NCBI GenBank assembly: GCA_963930775.1
Contig: OZ005698.1
Location: 868,001 to 932,000 of the forward strand
Origin: Cliona cf. orientalis
Taxonomy: Eukaryota > Porifera > Demospongiae > Clionaida > Clionaidae
DNA length: 64,000 bases
Reading direction: 5' to 3'
Shown here: positions 58,669-64,000 of the stretch, one piece after another
Position numbering within the stretch: the first letter of the stretch is position 1
How the letters are laid out: each line of letters begins with the position of its first letter
The notes under the pieces: generated by a model
Seen by the model: the letters and a program-made list of their open reading frames with translations, nothing else
Database searches by the model: none
What the model was told of the DNA's origin: nothing
Translations under genes and position numbers: made by a program

Positions 58669-61600
58669 GTCTCCCCATCCCCTCTCTCTTTCACTCTCAC
58701 TTCCATGTAAGGTCACCACGAATTTTATAAATATATTCCTGTGACAATTGGAGTGCTTGAATAAACGAGCGTGCACAATACAACATTGACATACATTGTG
58801 GTTCAGACAATGATCAACCTACCATATACACATGCACGACACTACGAATCCAACTCGAGGTGACATACGCGTGAATATGTCAACATGTTCTGCTCCCTGG
58901 TGTATTTGTTTTAAAAGCTTAGTTATGATCTTTATCTTGAGTTTGTACTCGGCACATAATGTCCCAAGGACATACACACATGCACTATAGTGCACTGTTA
59001 CTGTGCTAAAGTGACGGTATGGCCCGTAGCTATAGCTCTACAGGTATGACGTAAGCTACATGTATACAGGCATATTATGGATGATAATTATTGCCTATTG
59101 TGCGCGAGTACCAGATGTGCATATGTGTACATTGTCTATGCCGTGTTGGTGCGAGTGTGATAGTGTGTGGGAATGTATGCTTGAGATAGATATACTATAT
59201 GACTGGCTATTTGTCACTCCATGTTTGCTTATGCCCCATTTTGTGTTGAATATCTTCCAACGTAAGACTAACAATTATAAACATTCATCCATGGTATAAT
59301 ATGCATTTATTTATTCTGCGTGTTTATCCTAGCACTACTTAGCGCTATCCTAATCCTCTTCATTATTACATATTTCGAGCGTTCTGTGTTTTTTCTTTCA
59401 AGTTCACAAGTTAGGCATCCCACATCATCTCAGAAGTTGTTTGTGGTTATTTACATGTAATATTCAGGACTATCACAGCGCTTTCAATTGACATGCACAT
59501 GCAAGCTGCATGCATGTACATGTATAATATGCATATAAATTTAATGCTGTACAACTCTACTACGTATGTACATAGGTTATCTTTATTTCTACAGCGTGTA
59601 TGCATTCAACTTTACCTCATACCCACATGAAGTCTTAAATTAGTAATTACACAGGGGGTCCCTCCCAATGCTTTCAAAATTTTGTAGCCACTTCTCAAAG
59701 ATGTTATTGACCGTTTGCTAACATTAAAATGGCAGAAGTGGCTACTCGGTCCAGAGACTAGTAGCCGAAGTGAAAGATACCTTACAAATGGCTAGTTCGG
59801 CTAGTGTGTGGTATTCCCCATGTACTCTATGTACATGTACGTACAATGCGTATGTACACGTACATGCATGTATGTTCATATACATTAATTAATAAGAGGC
59901 AATCCTAGTTATTACTATTAGTATTACCATATACGGTAGGTAGTATAGTGGAACATAGGATGTACGATTGTATATGAGAGAGAGTCACGGCCCTGTAAAG
60001 GAACACTGGCCCTCCTGTATCAGAACACCAGTCTTAGCTGACATTTCTGTAGTCCAACACTTGCGATACACGGCCACACGTAGCACATACACAATGTTCA
60101 TGTGCAATTAATTCATCTTACTTCCCGGACTAGAAACCGCAGCTGACATCGACACTGCATTAGAACACTGCTGGTACACGGTACTTAACATGCACTAGAG
60201 TAGCAACTCCATCTTATTACGTAGATATTGGTGGAATACTGTGTTTTGCAAGTCAGTTGTCCAGTGGAAAGGGTAAATAGGCAGTGGCTCTCAAGTGACT
60301 TAATCCAGTTGTACTACGAGTCATAAAGGCTTTCAGTTTATTTAGTGACAGAGACAGGTGCCATTCCCCAACTTTCCTAGACAACTGACCTGCAAAGCAC
60401 AGTACTAAAGCTGCATGATGCTCATTAGTGGCTGCCTAGTATTGTTTTGGAAAGATACCCTAGACAGGTACAGAAAAGGCATCTAGAAAGGAACCTTCTC
60501 TCCTTGGTTTGGGGGGAAGATGAGTTTTCTGAACTTCCCCTGTCGTTACAACAGCAAGATATATCGATGTACCCTTGATTGTTCATGTACATAATGTAAT
60601 TATTGTGTGGTACGTGTGCCTCCTAGGGCGATCAATAAGGACGTAATTTTGTCTGCCCTTGGGCTCACTAGTACATAATATTGTTATAGTTTCAGTAGTT
60701 GATTAGGCCCTCTGAGCTCTATAGGTATTGAGACAAATAAGTGTATTGCTGACAGTAGCAGATCGGGCAGAAACGATAGGTACCTGTATTGGTAGGGCTT
60801 CACTGCCAGGTTATGGTGTGAGTAAGTGCACATGTATGTACATGTACATGTACACTTGTACTTGTATGTGGGTCTACATGTATGTATGTGTGCGTGTGTG
60901 TAGTGCAATTAAAGACACTTAGCCAATTGCTGGGCACTAGACTGCTGTGCTCACAATGCAATGGTACCTGTCGCCGCGCTGGCCATCAGAATGGAATTTT
61001 CAGATTATGTGAGGCTTCCTCTCTCTCTCTCTCTCTCTCTACCTTTGATACTGGGAGTACTACACATACGTATGTACATAGCTAGCTAGTACTATAGCAC
61101 ATGTACACACACACACATCATATGATATTATAGTGATACATGTATGAACTATACGTATGCGTACGCGTGTATACCAGCACTAGGCACTGTGTTTATCATT
61201 TGTTGCATATTGCAAAGTAATTACTATTAGATAGCCAGAGCACGCTTACGGTACTGATCCAAATATTGTTTTATGTTATAGTAGTAGCGTATAGTGCATA
61301 CCCCCACTCAACGACACGCATGAACCCCTAATATCATTCACATGTGCTCATACATGTATGTGCACATTCACATGCATGTACATGTACAGCTGCCCTACTT
61401 CATCTTCCATCCCAGGCTATACATGTACATGTGTATGTATGTACACATACGTACATGTATACTGTACATGTATGTGGCTGTTTGATATTTTTATGATTTT
61501 CTGCGAACAGTGTTTTCAAACAGTGATTTGTGTGATGGAACTGAAACGTGCCTTCAGTATATACCCTCAATGTGGTTTTGATAGTTTGTTTGTGGGCAAG

Positions 61601-62072
61601 TGGAGTGTACCTTTGCTCTCTAGGTCAGTTTCAATAGTCCTTATGATGTCATCGTTGTACGAAAATCAAAGTTGGTTTTTGTACATTCTGACTGACTCTG
61701 AGTGAAGGCAGATCTGAGATGATGTATGGTACATACACATATGCATACTGTACCTATGAAAGGTGTTGTAGTGGAGGGGCCCTATATACATCATAGTAAC
61801 ATGTACTCTATATATACACACTTCATAGTACTTAAATCTCTCTCTCCCTCCCTCTCTCTCTTTCTCTTTCTCCCCCTCTCTCTCCCTCCCTCCCTCTCCC
61901 TCTCCCTCTCGTACAACTTCCATAGCTCCCCCATCACCCTGGGAACCAGCTGGTGCCTGCAGCCTGTGACCAGCTGCTGGAGCAGACAGTGGATTGTGTG
62001 GTGGGGCTGAGTCAGCAGGACTTCTCCTCGGTCATTAGTGGACTGGCCAGTCTTCTCCAAGAGCTCATCAAA
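56329..62072 (+). CDS. Unrecognised gene, first two coding exons (3' incomplete)
   Basis: Coding exon 1 is 56329-56382 (MGDSSEWIEAVIRRLGSS, then GTAGGC). Exon 2 is 61926-62072 (49 codons, then GTAAGT). Both are phase 0, and together they give 67 residues with an amphipathic helical character (Q-L-L-E-Q-T-V-D-C-V-V-G-L and V-I-S-G-L-A-S-L-L-Q-E-L-I-K). The style suggests the start of an alpha-helical-repeat protein, but I do not recognise it. The remaining exons lie beyond 64000 or in the unassigned last 1.9 kb. The 5.5 kb intron is full of simple repeats, so intermediate exons cannot be excluded. Confidence 0.5.
58500..58690. repeat. CT/GA microsatellite
   Basis: Nearly pure CT dinucleotides over about 190 bp, longest uninterrupted at 58582-58662. 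Confidence 0.95.
60235..60410. mobile_element. 175 bp inverted-repeat element
   Basis: ACTGTGTTTTGCAAGTCAGT at the left is mirrored by ACTGACCTGCAAAGCACAGT at the right. No coding. Confidence 0.65.
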
Positions 62073-64000
62073 GTAAGTCAAGTGTGGAATGTAATACAAT
62101 AGCATTGATGTGGAAATTTTTGTAGTCTTGTTCCCCCAGGCTCCCTGAACTTTTCATTATGCATGTATGCATTGAAAATTTGGGGGGTGGGCTTGGGGAC
62201 GAAGCTGGAAGTTTTATAATGGCAAATTAACTTAAGCTTTTCATGAAGAAGCTAGCATACATCTCCTTTATTATTCTTTAGCAATAGCAATAGCCAGAAA
62301 TTCATAGCCACATGCACATGTACATGTACAATTAATTAAGTACATGCATGGTGTGCATGTGACAACTCTAGAGAGACGTACAAGTACAACTATGCCACCT
62401 CTAAAAACCTTAATCTGGATGAAATTCAAGCCACACCATTGTATTCCCTGGAGTACCTACAGCCCATTACCTACCTAATCGATGTGGCATATATAGTACA
62501 CACGTACTCGGGCCGACCGACTGGGGTAATCGGATTGCTCCACTAGCTGTCATTTGTCCGCTACAGATTGCTAACACGAGTACAACTGTTGGAGCATTGT
62601 CAGGCACTGTGTTACGGACATACCCGTACACCACCACAAATTAGACAGGGGACTAGCTAATTAATGGGCCCTTTGTACTACATCCTGTATATATTCTATA
62701 GCTACAGTGTCTGTAATTATATACATGTACATTCACGCCCCCCCAACTTAATACAATTGATGTACATGTGTACATATATGGATATAATATTATATTATGT
62801 TGTTGCATGCAAAAGTTGATACCATAGATTGGGAAATTTTTTGTTGCTCAATATTTTTGGTTATTAGTGCGAGCCATGAAAATTAAAAACACGTTCATTT
62901 TGATTATATTATGCACAAGCATAATTCTATTATGGCAGAGGTCGTCAGCCACGAAAAATAATGAACTACACACAGCAAAATTTTCCAAATGGAATATTAT
63001 TAATTTTTAGGATGAAATATGCACCCACGATAAATGGTATAATATGTTTGCAAATATAGCATTGTTGTCCCTGGGCCTTCCCGTGTCACAAATATACATG
63101 TATATCTGGACTGGACTAAACCAGTATAATAATTCACTGTTAGTCTTCCATATGTATTATGTACATGCATATGTAGCATTTCACATTAATTTTCTTTGTC
63201 CAATCATTTATTGCAGCTAGTGGGGGGGGGGGGGGGGGGGGGGGGGGGTGGTAGATATTTGGTTGGTACTTGTCACAGGATATGCTTATTCAGCAATAGT
63301 AGTCCTTCTATATGAGCTCATTAGCCATTAGTGGAAACTGGTGATCAATCTTGTGTTATGTATCCCATATTATACACATGCACTATACAGCTCATACCAC
63401 ATCTCCTTATATGGTCAGAAATTTGAATGGCAATAGTATTGGTAAATTTAGTGGTTCTATAACAAACCACAGGAGTTCTATATTCAGCACACACTAGGGG
63501 CAAGGGCTACAATACTAGTTTAGCTACAAAGAGATATACCTCTACTATTAACCAGACATCTTTAGTGCTGTTACTAGCTACGTACATGTACATACGTACA
63601 TGTAACTACTTTGTGTAAAAACATATAATATATCAGATTCCCTATCCACAACTTAAGTCAGCCGCTGAGAAAAATTTTACATAATATTATATCCCCATCC
63701 CAGACCTAAAGAAACGGTATTTCTAATATGAATTACCATGTAGTATCCATGTACAGGTCATGCACGATGATGTAGTCTGTTTTACTTGCTGAAGCCCCGA
63801 TTGCTTTCTCAGGTGCATGTACCTATATATGAATCACCGCACATCCTCAGGTGTCTTCTATTACTAATGCATAGAGATAGATAGTATGCTGTCGGAACGC
63901 ACATCTAGGGGTGCTTATGTGGTATATAATATTAATCTACGCATAGAACAATGTGCATGTCACACCATTAGTCTATTGAGCGAGACCCTTTCCCGTGGTA
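62073..64000. other. Right-hand end of window, presumed intron
   Basis: AT-rich sequence downstream of the last exon. It has a TAGTCTCGTCCCC-like remnant at 62125-62210, a decayed TACCATAGATTGGG MITE near 62819, a 27-base poly-G run (63222-63248) and TACATG palindromes. No further exon was recognised. Confidence 0.5.

Larger units (their letters stand above)
56383..61925. other. Long simple-repeat-rich intron
   Basis: It contains GA/GGGA tracts (57275-57395), CA runs (57780-57960), CT runs (58500-58690, 61020-61045 and 61838-61915), many TACATGTACATG palindromes and a short inverted-repeat element (60235-60410). No exon or RNA gene was recognised. Confidence 0.55.

Noticed and set aside
58537-58776. 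Arg/Glu-rich open frame
   Set aside because: Translation of a CT/GA microsatellite.

Overview
This is a eukaryotic nuclear genomic window, most likely from a demosponge or a similarly early-branching animal. The evidence is intron-rich, closely packed conserved animal genes (RPA1, an SRRM2/CWC21-type splicing factor, a PIG3-type quinone oxidoreductase, a PXMP2-type peroxisomal protein), an expanded family of Death-domain genes, AT-rich introns and many short inverted-repeat transposons. The species cannot be fixed from the sequence alone.

Layout. Positions 1-780 hold a broken Ty3/gypsy-like reverse transcriptase. Positions 875-6919 and 10079-16958 are two diverged copies of one segmental duplication. 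Each carries, back to back, a minus-strand Death-domain gene (A: 875-4023; B: 10079-16041, a broken copy) and the plus-strand 5' end of RPA1, with a shared short promoter that contains a perfect E2F-type site. Only the second copy continues into a complete RPA1 (12 exons, 16275-39557, about 700 aa). The first is an orphan that encodes just the N-terminal RPA70N domain.

The main discovery is inside RPA1. Its intron 6 (18318-37284, about 19 kb) holds a head-to-tail array of six minus-strand genes (D1-D6). Each has three exons: a Death domain plus a conserved helical/beta linker (exon 1), then a caspase/metacaspase-like domain (exons 2 and 3). In all six copies the expected catalytic His and Cys positions read Ala (GAG for GHG) and Ser (DCS for DxC), so the family looks like a pseudo-protease family. 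D2, D3, D5 and D6 are intact by reading-frame arithmetic. D1 has a 2-base frameshift and D4 is a pseudogene. Genes A and B share the Death domain and linker but end differently: A in 43-residue tandem repeats, B in a glycine-zipper hydrophobic segment.

Right part. A minus-strand quinone oxidoreductase (40842-43162) is divergent from the SRRM2-like gene (43449-49303). A repeat-rich 3.5 kb intergenic stretch follows. A small glycine-rich gene of unknown function (52797-53382, minus) is divergent from PXMP2 (53743-55411). The first two coding exons of an unrecognised gene (56329-62072) run off the right side of the window.

Transposons: at least a dozen inverted-repeat elements can be delimited. 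Two have pogo/Tigger-type ends with TA duplications, one has TTAA flanks and is nested in a larger element, and one 920 bp foldback element splits an exon of gene B with a 6 bp duplication. Several small elements end in TACCGTA. All exon boundaries were read by eye from GT/AG signals, frame and homology recalled from memory; nothing was computed or searched.
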